This document shows, piece after piece, positions 43,118 to 52,234 of a DNA stretch of 64,000 nucleotides; the first letter of the stretch is position 1; the number at the start of each line of letters is the position of its first letter. The notes beneath the pieces were generated by a model. That model ran no database searches and was not told where the DNA came from. It saw only the letters and a program-made list of their open reading frames with translations. The stretch covers positions 124,001 through 188,000 of the forward strand of contig CAVXNJ010000009.1 of assembly GCA_963763135.1 (NCBI GenBank), written 5' to 3'. A program made the translations under genes and the position numbers. The DNA is from JANMZO01 sp963763135. Lineage in GTDB: Bacteria; Actinomycetota; Acidimicrobiia; Acidimicrobiales; JANYDT01.

Positions 43118-43525
43118 ATGTCTGAACTGGAACCTACGTCCGCCCAGGCCGATCAATCCGGTCTTACCGAACGCGACGTGGCTACGGCTCGGGAACTGCA
43201 CGATGGAATCGACTCGTCGACACCCAGCGCCGCGTCTCACGCCACCGCCACCGCCGTTCGGTTTACGTTTCCCGACTTGGGAGCGAACACGGTCGCTCTC
43301 CTGGGCGAGTTCTCGGATTGGCAGCCGCTTCCGATGGAACGGATAGGCGACGGCTTCGCTGCCAGCGTCCGTCTCGAGGCCGGTCGGTCGTATCGCTTCA
43401 AGTTCCTGATCGACGACGAACGTTGGGAAAACGCTCACAACGCCGACGATTACGTGCGGAACGAATTTGGTGGAACGGACGCGGTGGTCTTCGTGAAATC
43501 TGACGCACAAGCCGCCGATCATTGA
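43118..43525 (+). CDS. Stand-alone CBM48/isoamylase-N-like domain protein
   Basis: The 135-residue product has a polar N-terminal region of about 45 residues and a glycogen-binding-like beta-sandwich: VRFTFPDLGANTVALLGEFS, DWQPLPM and SYRFKFLIDDERWENAHNAD. No catalytic domain is attached. AGGAG precedes the ATG. It might bind glycogen or regulate a partner, as the AMPK beta subunit domain does. A SigB-like promoter precedes it. Confidence 0.8.
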   Translation: MSELEPTSAQADQSGLTERDVATARELHDGIDSSTPSAASHATATAVRFTFPDLGANTVALLGEFSDWQPLPMERIGDGFAASVRLEAGRSYRFKFLIDDERWENAHNADDYVRNEFGGTDAVVFVKSDAQAADH

Positions 43526-43615
43526 CGATCGGGAGACGCTACGATCATCGTCCCCGACATAGCGGTTGCTCCAAACTTTGGAACACAAGGTCGGATGCCG
43601 CGAGACGCGGCAGAC

Positions 43616-43647
43616 GCACTGCGTGCGGCGACCGCCGCACGCAGTGC
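43616..43647. terminator. Perfect 15-base bidirectional hairpin
   Basis: GCACTGCGTGCGGCG and CGCCGCACGCAGTGC pair perfectly around a two-base centre between the convergent CBM48 and PRC-barrel genes. There is no T tract, but the strength and location suit a bidirectional terminator. Confidence 0.7.
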
Positions 43648-43668
43648 TCTGCTCAGAGCATCGGCGGG

Positions 43669-44079
43669 TTAGGCCCGGCCGAAGCGCGGTGTACTGCTCA
43701 CCGCACCGTCGATCGGCGTGGTGACGTCAGTAAGTCCTCGGTAGTAGTCGTCGTGGGTGTCACGCCAGTGAAAGTCGGACCGGTCAGCGATGGTCACGTA
43801 CTCGGGAGCGGCTTTGATGTTGTCCTTTGTCATGTGAACGAAGAGTTTTCGCTCGTCATGGTTGATACGTTCGACCATTCCAGCCGGGATCTCGCGCTTC
43901 TTGCCGAAGATCCAGAAGCCGGTGTCGACCACCAGGCTGTAGCGGTCGGAATCGACGGTCTGTTCGTCGACCTTGCCGATGTGACCGTCGATGGCCTCGA
44001 CGTCGTATCCGATGAGGTTCGACCCATTGCCAATGACATCGTTTCGGTAGTTCCAGATGGATTCGGTTTCATGATGCAT
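43669..44079 (-). CDS. PRC-barrel domain protein
   Basis: The 136-residue protein opens MHHETESIWNYRNDVIGNGS and contains a PRC-barrel core (NLIGYDVEAIDGHIGKVDEQ, SLVVDTGFWIFGKKREIPAG). AAAGGA precedes the ATG. The barrel usually binds proteins or RNA; small stress-associated PRC-barrel proteins are common in actinobacteria. No SigB-like promoter is visible, but two blocks of short tandem repeats lie in its 5' region. Confidence 0.83.
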   Translation of the reverse strand: MHHETESIWNYRNDVIGNGSNLIGYDVEAIDGHIGKVDEQTVDSDRYSLVVDTGFWIFGKKREIPAGMVERINHDERKLFVHMTKDNIKAAPEYVTIADRSDFHWRDTHDDYYRGLTDVTTPIDGAVSSTPRFGRA

Positions 44080-44094
44080 GGTGTTCGATTCCTT

Positions 44095-44203
44095 TCAGTT
44101 GTCTCAGTTGTCTCAGTTGTCATCGATTCCAGCTGTCCAATTGCGGTTGTCATCGATCGACTCTGTGTTGGTACCTCGTGGTTGGTACTTCGTGTTGGTA
44201 CCC
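44095..44203. repeat. Two blocks of short tandem repeats
   Basis: TCAGTTGTC occurs three times in succession at 44095-44121; GTTGGTAC(C/T)TCGTG occurs twice plus a partial copy at 44167-44203. Both lie between the divergent PRC-barrel and katE genes, in the 5' region of the former. Confidence 0.85.
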
Positions 44204-44347
44204 CGCAGTCCCGTGGACTATGCGTCAAGGTCCAAATTTGCTCGGGTAATTGTGCTGGCGCGGTTCTGCTGCGGACCTGCGTTGCGAAGCCGAAAATCGG
44301 TCGTTTCGTAGCCAACGCATTAGGGCTAACACGGTCGAAATTGGGTC

Positions 44348-44373
44348 GTTTGACTTCGTCTTTGATCGGGTAG
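44348..44373 (+). promoter_or_regulatory. SigB-like promoter for katE
   Basis: GTTTGA (44348-44353), 14 bases, GGGTAG (44368-44373), 63 bases before the katE start. katE is a classical general-stress gene in other bacteria, which makes this site a useful anchor for the motif. Confidence 0.7.
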
Positions 44374-44436
44374 CAAACGTCGACCCCGACGCCGTTCGGG
44401 CCAACTTGCGGCCGATCCAACGATCCGGAGATTTTC

Positions 44437-46806
44437 ATGGCTACCCCAAATGCATCCACGTCATCATCGAAGCGCGCACTGGCGAGCACCAAGAGCGGCG
44501 TCGCCAAGACCAGCGTGAAATCGACCAGGTCCCCCGGGAGCGGCAGCGACGAAGCCACCGCTTCGTCCAATTCGAAGCCGCAAAAGATGAATGCCCGAAA
44601 AGCGAATACGGCCACGAAGGCTGATCAAAAGGTTTCCGGGGTTCCAAAGGTTTCTGCGGCGGCGAAGGCGGAGGGAGCGCCTGTCAACGCCTCGACCGCG
44701 TCAGTCGCAAACGGAAACGGCTTGGACGAACACGTCGACGAAGGCGTGATCACCACGTTCGTGGGCGAAGGCGGAGAAACTCATCAAACTGCCCCGTCGG
44801 GCGACTTCGTCCTCACCACAAACCATGGTGTCCCGATAAGCGACGATCAGAACTCCCTGCGAGCCGGCCAGCGCGGTCCGACGTTGCTTGAAGACTTCGT
44901 TCTCCGGGAGAAGATCTTTCATTTCGACCACGAACGAATCCCTGAGCGGATTGTTCATGCCCGAGGCTCCGGCGCCCACGGTTACTTCGAATGCACGGAA
45001 GCCATCCCCGAGTTGACCAGGGCGTCACTTTTCCAGGAGGTCGGGACGCGGGTCCCGGTGTTTGTGCGCTTCTCCACCGTGGCCGGAGGAGCCGGGTCGT
45101 CAGACACCCCTCGAGACGTGCGAGGTTTTGCGGTGAAGTTCTATACGGGCGAAGGCAATTGGGATCTGGTGGGTAACAACATTCCGGTGTTCTTCATCCA
45201 GGATGCCATCAAGTTTCCCGATCTCATCCACGCCGTGAAGATGGAAGCGGACCGCGGCTATCCGCAAGCGGCAAGCGCTCACGACACGTTCTGGGACTTT
45301 GTCGGACTGATGCCGGAATCGACTCACATGCTCATGTGGGCGATGTCCGACCGAACACTTCCGAGATCGCTTCGAATGATGGAAGGGTTCGGTGTGCACA
45401 CGTTCCAATTCGTCAACTCCGCCGACGAAACGACGTTCGTGAAATTCCACTGGCGGCCCCGTTTGGGTTCGCAGTCGACATTGTGGGATGAAGCGGTGAA
45501 GATCGCAGGCGCTGATCCCGACTTCCACCGGCGCGACCTTCATGACGCTATCGAAGCCGGTGACTTCCCGTCATGGGACCTGGCAGTACAGGTATTTGAC
45601 CAGGCGTTCGCGGATTCGCAGCCCTACGACGTGCTCGACGCGACAAAGCTCATCCCTGAAGAGGATGTACCGCTGCGGGTCATCGGGCGCATGACGCTTG
45701 ATCGCAATCCCGACAATTTCTTTGCTGAGACCGAGCAGGTCGCGTTCCTGCCGACCAACATTGTTCCCGGCATCGATTTTTCCGACGATCCGCTGCTGCA
45801 GGGCCGACTCTTCAGTTACCTGGATACGCAGCACTCGCGTCTGGGGACGACGAACTTCCACCAATTGCCCATCAACCAACCCAAGTGCCCCTTCGCCAAC
45901 TTCCAGCGCGACGGACATATGCAGACTGAGGTGCCGGTTGGGCGGGCCAATTACGAGCCGAACAGCCTTGGTCACGAACGTGGTGGGGCAGGTCCGAGGG
46001 AAAGCGAGCAGCACGGCTTCCGGACGCTCGGAGCCACAACCGCCGCTTCTTCGAAGGTTCGTATGCGCGCTGATCGATTTGGGGATCACTACAGCCAGGC
46101 CACAATGTTCTGGCAGTCCCAGACCGATTCTGAGCGGGCGCACATTGCATCGGCGTTTGTGTTCGAACTCTCCAAGCTGACCCTTCCGCATGTGGCCGAA
46201 CGGGTGATCGCAAATCTCGCGAACGTCTCTGCTGAGTTGGCCAAGCGGGTCGCCGATGGCCTCGGAGTCCCTTCCCCCGTGCCATCGATTCCGGCCCGAC
46301 CGGCGTTTCAAACCGGGGTGTCACCGGCGCTTTCAATCCAGACAAAGGCCAAGGAGACTTTGCTCGGTCGCAAAGTTGGCATCGTTCTGGCCGACGGGTC
46401 TGATGGTCAGGTGCTCACGTCGCTCGTGTCGGCGCTGACCAAGGCCGGGGCCCGGACTATGACGATCGCTCCGAAGAGAACCATCCGCATCGATGGTGAG
46501 CTGTTCATGGTCGACGGCCAGCTGGCTGGCTCTCCGTCGTGTCTGGTCGACGCGGTGGCACTTGTGCTGAGCGACGGGTCAGCGAAACAACTGGCGGCCG
46601 ATGCCGCCGCAGTCCAATTTGTTCAGGACGCGTTCGGTCACCTCAAAGCCATCGGAGCAACGTCGGCCGCTCGACAACTCTTGGACCGGGCGGGCGTCGG
46701 TACCGATCCGGGGGTGGCCGATCTGGAATCGGCACTGCAAGACTTCGTGAAAGCTGCTTCAACTCGTCAGTGGGAACGGGAACCCCGGGTTCGTATGCTT
46801 GCTTAG
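44437..46806 (+). CDS. katE: Large-subunit (clade 2) catalase, KatE/HPII-like
   Basis: The 789-residue haem catalase destroys hydrogen peroxide. Active-site His lies in VHARGSGAHGYF (about residue 173), Asn in GNNIPVFFIQD (about 246), and the haem-ligand Tyr in RLFSYLDTQHSRLG (about 458). A C-terminal flavodoxin/DJ-1-like domain (about 640-789; GRKVGIVLADGSDGQV) marks the large-subunit class. The first 90 residues are an unusual Lys/Ala/Ser/Thr-rich tail resembling histone H1-type tails. GGAG precedes the ATG at 44437, and a SigB-like promoter lies further upstream. Confidence 0.96.
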   Translation: MATPNASTSSSKRALASTKSGVAKTSVKSTRSPGSGSDEATASSNSKPQKMNARKANTATKADQKVSGVPKVSAAAKAEGAPVNASTASVANGNGLDEHVDEGVITTFVGEGGETHQTAPSGDFVLTTNHGVPISDDQNSLRAGQRGPTLLEDFVLREKIFHFDHERIPERIVHARGSGAHGYFECTEAIPELTRASLFQEVGTRVPVFVRFSTVAGGAGSSDTPRDVRGFAVKFYTGEGNWDLVGNNIPVFFIQDAIKFPDLIHAVKMEADRGYPQAASAHDTFWDFVGLMPESTHMLMWAMSDRTLPRSLRMMEGFGVHTFQFVNSADETTFVKFHWRPRLGSQSTLWDEAVKIAGADPDFHRRDLHDAIEAGDFPSWDLAVQVFDQAFADSQPYDVLDATKLIPEEDVPLRVIGRMTLDRNPDNFFAETEQVAFLPTNIVPGIDFSDDPLLQGRLFSYLDTQHSRLGTTNFHQLPINQPKCPFANFQRDGHMQTEVPVGRANYEPNSLGHERGGAGPRESEQHGFRTLGATTAASSKVRMRADRFGDHYSQATMFWQSQTDSERAHIASAFVFELSKLTLPHVAERVIANLANVSAELAKRVADGLGVPSPVPSIPARPAFQTGVSPALSIQTKAKETLLGRKVGIVLADGSDGQVLTSLVSALTKAGARTMTIAPKRTIRIDGELFMVDGQLAGSPSCLVDAVALVLSDGSAKQLAADAAAVQFVQDAFGHLKAIGATSAARQLLDRAGVGTDPGVADLESALQDFVKAASTRQWEREPRVRMLA

Positions 46807-46823
46807 TTTTCGCCTGCTCCTGC

Positions 46824-47000
46824 AAGCCGACGGCGCCAACCCGCGACCAGCTTTACGGCGAGGCGCGTCGACGAATCCTGCCCGGCCGATCGAAGATGAC
46901 CAAGGAGGAGCTAAAGACTGCCCTTGGGGAGAGCGCGTACGTTCATGTCATCTCGCTCGGCACGACCCAGGCGTCGAAGTCGTCGGGTGACACGCCCTGA
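46824..47000 (+). pseudogene. Start-less fragment with a Rho-N/SAP-like motif
   Basis: A frame without a start codon encodes PTAPTRDQLYGEARRRILPG and RSKMTKEELKTALG, which resembles the small helix-extended-loop-helix domain found in Rho N-termini and in proteins labelled plasmid-stabilisation. It begins right after the katE stop, in another frame, and ends inside the 3' end of fumC. It is probably the relic of a longer gene; chance similarity is possible. Confidence 0.4.
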
Positions 47001-48397
47001 TGGACCGCAGCGGTACGAAGATCGAGATCGTTCTCATGAGCGTACGTCGCGATTGCGGCGGCCGCCTCGTACCCGATCCGCGGGGTCAGTGCGGTCACCG
47101 TCATCAACGATCGCTCGAGGTGGGTCGCCATCGTCGTTACGTTCGGTCGTATACCGGATGCGCAGTGCTTCTCGAAAGACCAACAGGCATCGGCCAAGAG
47201 ACCGATCGACTCCAAAACGTTGTGGAGCATGACCGGCTTCGCCACATTCAGTTGGAAGTTGCCCTGCGTACCGGCGAATGCGACGGTGGCGTCGTTGCCA
47301 AAGACCTGAGCCACGACCATGAGCAGTGCCTCGGCCTGAGTGGGGTTCACCTTCCCCGGCATGATCGACGACCCCTGCTCGTTCTCGGGGATCGCGAGTT
47401 CACCGATTCCGGCTCGTGGGCCCGACGAAAGCCAGCGTACGTCGTTTGCCATTTTCATAAGCGCGCTTGCCAAAGTTCTGAGCGCTGCGCTCAGTGATAC
47501 CACCGGGTGATGGCTAGACAACGCCGCGAAAAGATTGGAAGCCTGCCGGTACGGTGTTCCCGTTGCAGCCGCCAGGTCCTCGGCGACCGCGGCTCCAAAG
47601 CCATCCGGAGCATTCAACCCCGTTCCTATCGCTGTCGCCCCTATGGCGAGTTCATGAAGGTGTCGGCAGGCTTCGACAATCAACGTCGATGCCATGTCAA
47701 TCTGCGCAACCCAATCGCTGATCTCCTGGCCGAATGTGATGGGAGTGGCGTCCTGCAGGTGCGTGCGACCGACTTTCACGATGCCGCTGTACTTGGCGGA
47801 CAAATCGTTGAACGTCGAGCGCAATTGACGGACAGAAGGTTCAAGGGCTGTCGCGACTTCTTCGACGAGGGCGACGTGCATCGCGGTGGGGAACACATCA
47901 TTGGACGACTGGCTCCGGTTGACGTGATCGTTTGGGTGAACGGGGTGTTTCAGCCCGCGGGCAAAGCCGAGGATCTCGTTCGCCCGGCTGGCGATCACTT
48001 CGTTCGCGTTCATATTGGTTTGGGTGCCGGACCCGGTCTGAAAGACAACCAGCGGGAACTCGTCGTCGAGGGCGCCGCTCATCACTTCGTCGGCGGCGCG
48101 GATGATCGCGTCTGCGATCTCTGGTGACAGGAGCCCACGGTCACGATTTGCCTTGGCAGCGCTTCCCTTCACCATCCCCAGAGCGCGGATAACCGGACGG
48201 GTGAAGACGAACCGAGGTTGTCCGATCCTGAAGTGCTCCAACGATCGTTGCGTTTGCGCGCCCCAGTGGCGTTCCCCGGAAATCTCGACGGTCCCGAAAT
48301 GGTCTGTCTCGACTCGCGGCTCAGGTTTCCTAGGCGCTCCGACCTCACCCTCACCCTGCGGTGAGGTCTCAGATGACGGTTCATTTCCAAAGCCCAT
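46943..48397 (-). CDS. fumC: Class II fumarate hydratase
   Basis: The 484-residue enzyme interconverts fumarate and malate in the TCA cycle. It has the superfamily signature GSSIMPGKVNPTQAE, the active-site regions TGSGTQTNMNANEV and HPNDHVNRSQSSNDVFPTA, and HLQDATPITFGQE. Its N-terminal about 30 residues (MGFGNEPSSETSPQGEGEVG) are a polar extension. The ATG at 48397 has GAGG five bases upstream. It is convergent with katE and oxygen-stable, unlike class I fumarases. Confidence 0.95.
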   Translation of the reverse strand: MGFGNEPSSETSPQGEGEVGAPRKPEPRVETDHFGTVEISGERHWGAQTQRSLEHFRIGQPRFVFTRPVIRALGMVKGSAAKANRDRGLLSPEIADAIIRAADEVMSGALDDEFPLVVFQTGSGTQTNMNANEVIASRANEILGFARGLKHPVHPNDHVNRSQSSNDVFPTAMHVALVEEVATALEPSVRQLRSTFNDLSAKYSGIVKVGRTHLQDATPITFGQEISDWVAQIDMASTLIVEACRHLHELAIGATAIGTGLNAPDGFGAAVAEDLAAATGTPYRQASNLFAALSSHHPVVSLSAALRTLASALMKMANDVRWLSSGPRAGIGELAIPENEQGSSIMPGKVNPTQAEALLMVVAQVFGNDATVAFAGTQGNFQLNVAKPVMLHNVLESIGLLADACWSFEKHCASGIRPNVTTMATHLERSLMTVTALTPRIGYEAAAAIATYAHENDLDLRTAAVHQGVSPDDFDAWVVPSEMT

Positions 48398-48597
48398 CAA
48401 CGCCTCATCGTTCTGCGAAATCCATACATTTCGAGCCCGGCTTGTTGCCGGAACGAGTCGATCGTAGGTGCCCCCGACGGTCGCTGATCAAACCGACGAT
48501 CGTTGCGAACCTGCTTCATGCCGGACGTCGAGTCGGCCGGTCGTGAAGTGCACACGAGACCGACGATGCGTATGCCCGGCTGTTAAAGTCCCGGTGA

Positions 48598-51039
48598 ATG
48601 AACGGTGACCGGGTTGCGCGGGCGGCCGCGGCTGGAGTCGTAGGCGGTCTGATCGGGTTGGGAATCGTGGCCTCTTTGCTGTCGGTTTCGCGCGCTCGCT
48701 CCGAAGCACGCAACCGAGACATACAGGCGGTAGTGGACGCCAGTGATCGAGTGTCTGCCGAGCTCCGCGGAGCGTTGGCCGGATTACAGGGGGTTGACGG
48801 AATCGCGGCCGACGCCGAGGTGACGCAGGTCGAGTTTTCGGCGTTCACCGCTGACGTGTTGTCCACCTCGAACTACACGGCGCTCTCGTTTGCCGACATA
48901 GTGACAGAGGAGCAGCGGGCGGGCTGGCAATCCTCGACTGGTCTTCAGATGCGAGACAGTAATGGCTCCGGGGGGTTCAATCGCTCGTCGTCCCGACCCA
49001 CGCACGTCGTCGTGCGGTTGGTGCACCCGCAGACCAGCGTCGCTCGAAATGTGCTCGGTTTTGACTTGTTGAGCGACCCGGTGAGGGCGAAGGCTGTAAG
49101 TGAAGCGCTCGACGTGGATCGGGGTGTGCTGGTCGGACCAATCAGCCTGGCCAGCACCGCGCGTCCAGGGTTGTTCGCTATGCATGCGGTGCGTTCGCCG
49201 GGAGGCCGGGTCATCGGGTTCGTGTCGAGCGGCATGAGCCTCGACTCGTTGATCTCGAGACTCAGCGGCGACCGGAGCCACCGGGCTTTCACGCTGAAGA
49301 TGGATGACTCGTGGCTCCTCGGCAGTGGGACCGAACAGCGCGCCGTTTCTACCTTCCAGGCCGGCGGTCGCAACTTTACGATTGGAGTAGCTTCGCCCTC
49401 CGCGCCGAACTGGACCGGTCCCCGCCTGGTGGTCTTCGCTTCCCTGCTCCTTTTCGGACTCGGGTACGTCTCGTTGCGTCGAGAGGCGCTGGACCGACGC
49501 CGCGTACGCCGGCGAGCGAATCGCAATGAACGGATTGCACTGTTCGCCGAGGGCGCTTCTGCACTCAACTCGACCAACGCCGTCATCGCGTACGCGACCC
49601 AACATGCAGGGAGGGCACTCGGTGCTGACCATACGGTGATCGCACGCGCCGACTCCTCCGATCGATCGATGCTTGTGGTGTCGGTGGTGGCAGGGATCGA
49701 AAACGATCGGCGTACCCGTACATTTACTCAACCGCTCAATTCCACCCAACCTATCGCTGAATGTGCCCGCAGTCGCGAGTCGGTCTTCGTGACGGGACAC
49801 GACCGGTCCAACGGCGGTTCAATCGACATCTTCGACCGTGACACCGTCGTCAAGGACATCATGGGTTCTGAATTGTTCCTTCCGCTCGCGTTGGGATCAC
49901 ATGACCTTCACGGAGTGATCGGCTTCGCCTGGAACGAGGTCCAACCCCGTTCCGATGGAGCCGACGTGCTCGGAGCCGGTCTACTGGTTGCGCAGGTCAT
50001 CGGACGTTCGTACGAACGGGCATTGGCCCGGGAGATTGTTCAGACCCGTGTGAAGGACCTGGCCGAGTTCACCCGAGCGCTGACCACGTCTCGAACTTCC
50101 GAGGAAGTGCATACAGCGGTGGGTGAGCTGCTGTCGCGTCTGTTCGACGCTCGATCGGTGCGACTGGTCGACGATCGGACGCACGAGAACGCCGTCGCAA
50201 ACCACCGGTGGTATCGGCTGGTCGAGCCGGAGAGCGGTTGGCTGGTCGTGGAGGTCACTCCGAACACCATCTGGTCGGATGCTGTCGAGACGCTCGCCTT
50301 GACGATTGTCGATTTGGTGAGTGCGGCGCTCGCCCGGACCCGGTCCTTCGACGAACAGCGAAACGTTCTGCAACGACTTCAGTATTCGCTCTTGAGTTCA
50401 CCGCCGAAGGTGAGTGACTACGACATTGTCGTGGCGTACCAGTCGGCGGTCCAAGCGGTCGGGATCGGCGGTGACTGGTACTCCGTCATCGATAGCGATT
50501 CGCACCTCTTCGCAGTTGTCGGCGATGTGGCCGGGCATGGGGCCGAAGCGGTCGCCGTGATGGCGGAGGTGAAGACCGTTGTGCGGTACCTCCTCACGAA
50601 AGGCACGGACCTTCTGCACGTCGTTCATGAAGCCGACGGGGTCTTGCGGCGCCGGAACTCGTTTGCGTCGTTCGTCGCGGTGTCGATCGACAAGCGAACC
50701 GGTTCCGTCGCGTACACAAGCGCCGGACATCCGCCTCCGGTGATTATCGCCGAAACGTCGCTCACCCTTACCGCGCCGCAGGGCCCGTGGCTCGGCCTGC
50801 CGAACTCCATGTACCGGATCGCTCACGCAGTGCTCGAGCCCGGGGCAACGCTTCTTCTGTACACCGATGGTCTCATCGAACAACCCGGCGTGGTTCTCGA
50901 CCTGAGCATTGCCGCACTCTTGGAGCGAGCCCGCAATTTCTCGACCCCTAACGCTCTCATCGAGGGCCTGCTGCGGGCCCGAATGAATGAGCGGGGTACA
51001 GACGACGACATCGCCGTTCTTGCGATCAAACGTACGTAA
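48598..51039 (+). CDS. CHASE-like membrane sensor with GAF domains and PP2C/SpoIIE phosphatase (RsbU-type)
   Basis: The 813-residue protein has a first helix (about 9-29), an extracellular CHASE-like region (about 35-265), a second helix near 280-297, GAF-type domains (about 310-480 and 485-590) and a C-terminal PP2C/SpoIIE domain (about 600-813) with GGDWYSV, VGDVAGHG, LLLYTDGLIE and DDIAVL. Unlike the enzyme at 6551 it lacks a kinase domain. It probably dephosphorylates a STAS protein and so turns on a stress sigma factor; its target could be the STAS protein at 9991. Confidence 0.88.
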   Translation: MNGDRVARAAAAGVVGGLIGLGIVASLLSVSRARSEARNRDIQAVVDASDRVSAELRGALAGLQGVDGIAADAEVTQVEFSAFTADVLSTSNYTALSFADIVTEEQRAGWQSSTGLQMRDSNGSGGFNRSSSRPTHVVVRLVHPQTSVARNVLGFDLLSDPVRAKAVSEALDVDRGVLVGPISLASTARPGLFAMHAVRSPGGRVIGFVSSGMSLDSLISRLSGDRSHRAFTLKMDDSWLLGSGTEQRAVSTFQAGGRNFTIGVASPSAPNWTGPRLVVFASLLLFGLGYVSLRREALDRRRVRRRANRNERIALFAEGASALNSTNAVIAYATQHAGRALGADHTVIARADSSDRSMLVVSVVAGIENDRRTRTFTQPLNSTQPIAECARSRESVFVTGHDRSNGGSIDIFDRDTVVKDIMGSELFLPLALGSHDLHGVIGFAWNEVQPRSDGADVLGAGLLVAQVIGRSYERALAREIVQTRVKDLAEFTRALTTSRTSEEVHTAVGELLSRLFDARSVRLVDDRTHENAVANHRWYRLVEPESGWLVVEVTPNTIWSDAVETLALTIVDLVSAALARTRSFDEQRNVLQRLQYSLLSSPPKVSDYDIVVAYQSAVQAVGIGGDWYSVIDSDSHLFAVVGDVAGHGAEAVAVMAEVKTVVRYLLTKGTDLLHVVHEADGVLRRRNSFASFVAVSIDKRTGSVAYTSAGHPPPVIIAETSLTLTAPQGPWLGLPNSMYRIAHAVLEPGATLLLYTDGLIEQPGVVLDLSIAALLERARNFSTPNALIEGLLRARMNERGTDDDIAVLAIKRT

Positions 51040-51040
51040 C

Positions 51041-51072
51041 CAACGTAGTCAGTCAGACACGTAGTCATTCAG
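51041..51072. repeat. 16-bp imperfect tandem duplication after the PP2C gene
   Basis: CAACGTAGTCAGTCAG and ACACGTAGTCATTCAG lie side by side, starting one base after the PP2C stop codon. Confidence 0.65.
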
Positions 51073-51102
51073 CCAACACAATTACGGTGAACGTCAATGA
51101 TG

Positions 51103-51219
51103 CTATTTGCGTCGTGTCGCGAGAATATATACGAGCAAAAGAACGATGACGATCGGCCCCAGAATCAGGAATGCGAGGATCTTTCCGACGAGACCGAGTA
51201 CTAGTGCAGTAGCAAGCAT
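51103..51219 (-). CDS. 38-residue single-helix membrane peptide
   Basis: A short frame encodes MLATALVLGLVGKILAFLIL, then GPIVIVLLLVYILATRRK and a stop: one long hydrophobic helix with a basic cytoplasmic-type end, a common form of bacterial small membrane protein. There is no ribosome-binding site, but a SigB-like promoter ends nine bases before the ATG, so it could be translated from a leaderless mRNA. The coincidence of promoter, start codon and hydrophobic frame is the main evidence. Function unknown. Confidence 0.6.
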   Translation of the reverse strand: MLATALVLGLVGKILAFLILGPIVIVLLLVYILATRRK

Positions 51220-51228
51220 GTGCGATTT

Positions 51229-51254
51229 GTACCCGCTTTAGCGGATCGCGAAAC
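51229..51254 (-). promoter_or_regulatory. SigB-like promoter for the 38-residue peptide
   Basis: On the minus strand GTTTCG (51249-51254), 14 bases, GGGTAC (51229-51234), ending nine bases before the start codon. Confidence 0.6.
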
Positions 51255-51505
51255 GCAGAACCGATCGACGTGCTCCCGCCTGGTGGGTCCCGCCAGTGGG
51301 TCCTGCAGCCGGCCTGAAGGCTGGCCGAAACCGTTCCAAAACCATTCGAGACTTCACTTGACATCGACCCGTTCGTCGATGTCGACATCTCAAGAAAACG
51401 GAAACTTCGTCATTGTGTGGTTGAGTGGAGGCATGACTGCCCCACCCTCCAGCGGCGTCAGCTGCGTGGCGGTTACTACACATTTTCTGGCGACAGGGCG
51501 TAGCT

Positions 51506-52234
51506 GTGGCAGGCAGTGACCGGCGTCTTCGGATTCTTGAGCTTTTGGTCGACCGCAACGGGTCCGAGCCGGAGACGAAGCGGTTGTGTGAAATCAGCGC
51601 GGAGGTAACCGGCATGACCGGTGCCGGCATCATGCTGATGTCCGACGATGTGCCCGCCGGGTCATTGTGCAACACGAATGCCGTAAGCGCACTTATCGAG
51701 CAGTTGCAGTACACCCTGGGTGAAGGGCCGTGCGTTGACGCTCACCGACTCGACCGGGCCGTTTTGGAACCTGACCTGCGAAATCCACTAACCGTGCGAT
51801 GGCCGGCGTTCTCCGGGCCGGCCATCGACGCCGGGGTGCGCTCAGTGTTTGGGTTTCCTCTTCAGATAGGTGCGGTCCGCCTCGGTGCTCTTGATCTCTA
51901 CTGCGACAAACCAGGCCCGCTCACGCCCGACCAGCATGCCGACGCGTTGATCCTCGCAAATGTCGCGACCCACACGGTGTTGGCCATGCAGGCGAAGGCG
52001 CTCCCTGGTCAATTGGCCGTCGAACTCGAGTCCGGGTCTGACTTCTTGTATGTCGTGCACCAGGCATCGGGCATGGTGGCCGTGCAACTTGGCGTCAGCA
52101 TCGGCCAGGCACTCATTCGTCTGAGGGCGTACGCGTTTGCTGTGAATCAAACCATCAGCGAAGTTGCGACCGCCGTCGTCGCTCGAATCCTCCGCTTCGA
52201 TCGTGAGGCCTACGGCAGCGAAGATCCGAGATGA
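51506..52234 (+). CDS. GAF-ANTAR regulator
   Basis: The 242-residue protein has an N-terminal GAF domain (about 20-165; YTLGEGPCVDAHR, VFGFPLQIGAVRLGALDLY) and a C-terminal ANTAR RNA-binding domain (about 180-235; VHQASGMVAVQLGVSIGQAL, RLRAYAFA). ANTAR proteins act by antitermination at paired hexaloop hairpins in mRNA leaders. The GTG start lacks a strong ribosome-binding site. It precedes a second GAF-ANTAR gene in the same orientation. Confidence 0.88.
   Translation: MAGSDRRLRILELLVDRNGSEPETKRLCEISAEVTGMTGAGIMLMSDDVPAGSLCNTNAVSALIEQLQYTLGEGPCVDAHRLDRAVLEPDLRNPLTVRWPAFSGPAIDAGVRSVFGFPLQIGAVRLGALDLYCDKPGPLTPDQHADALILANVATHTVLAMQAKALPGQLAVELESGSDFLYVVHQASGMVAVQLGVSIGQALIRLRAYAFAVNQTISEVATAVVARILRFDREAYGSEDPR

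Noticed and set aside
42700..43119. Minus-strand 139-codon frame in the gap upstream of the CBM48 gene
   Set aside because: Arg/Ser-rich sequence with no family resemblance; it overlaps the SigB-like promoter of the CBM48 gene on the other strand.
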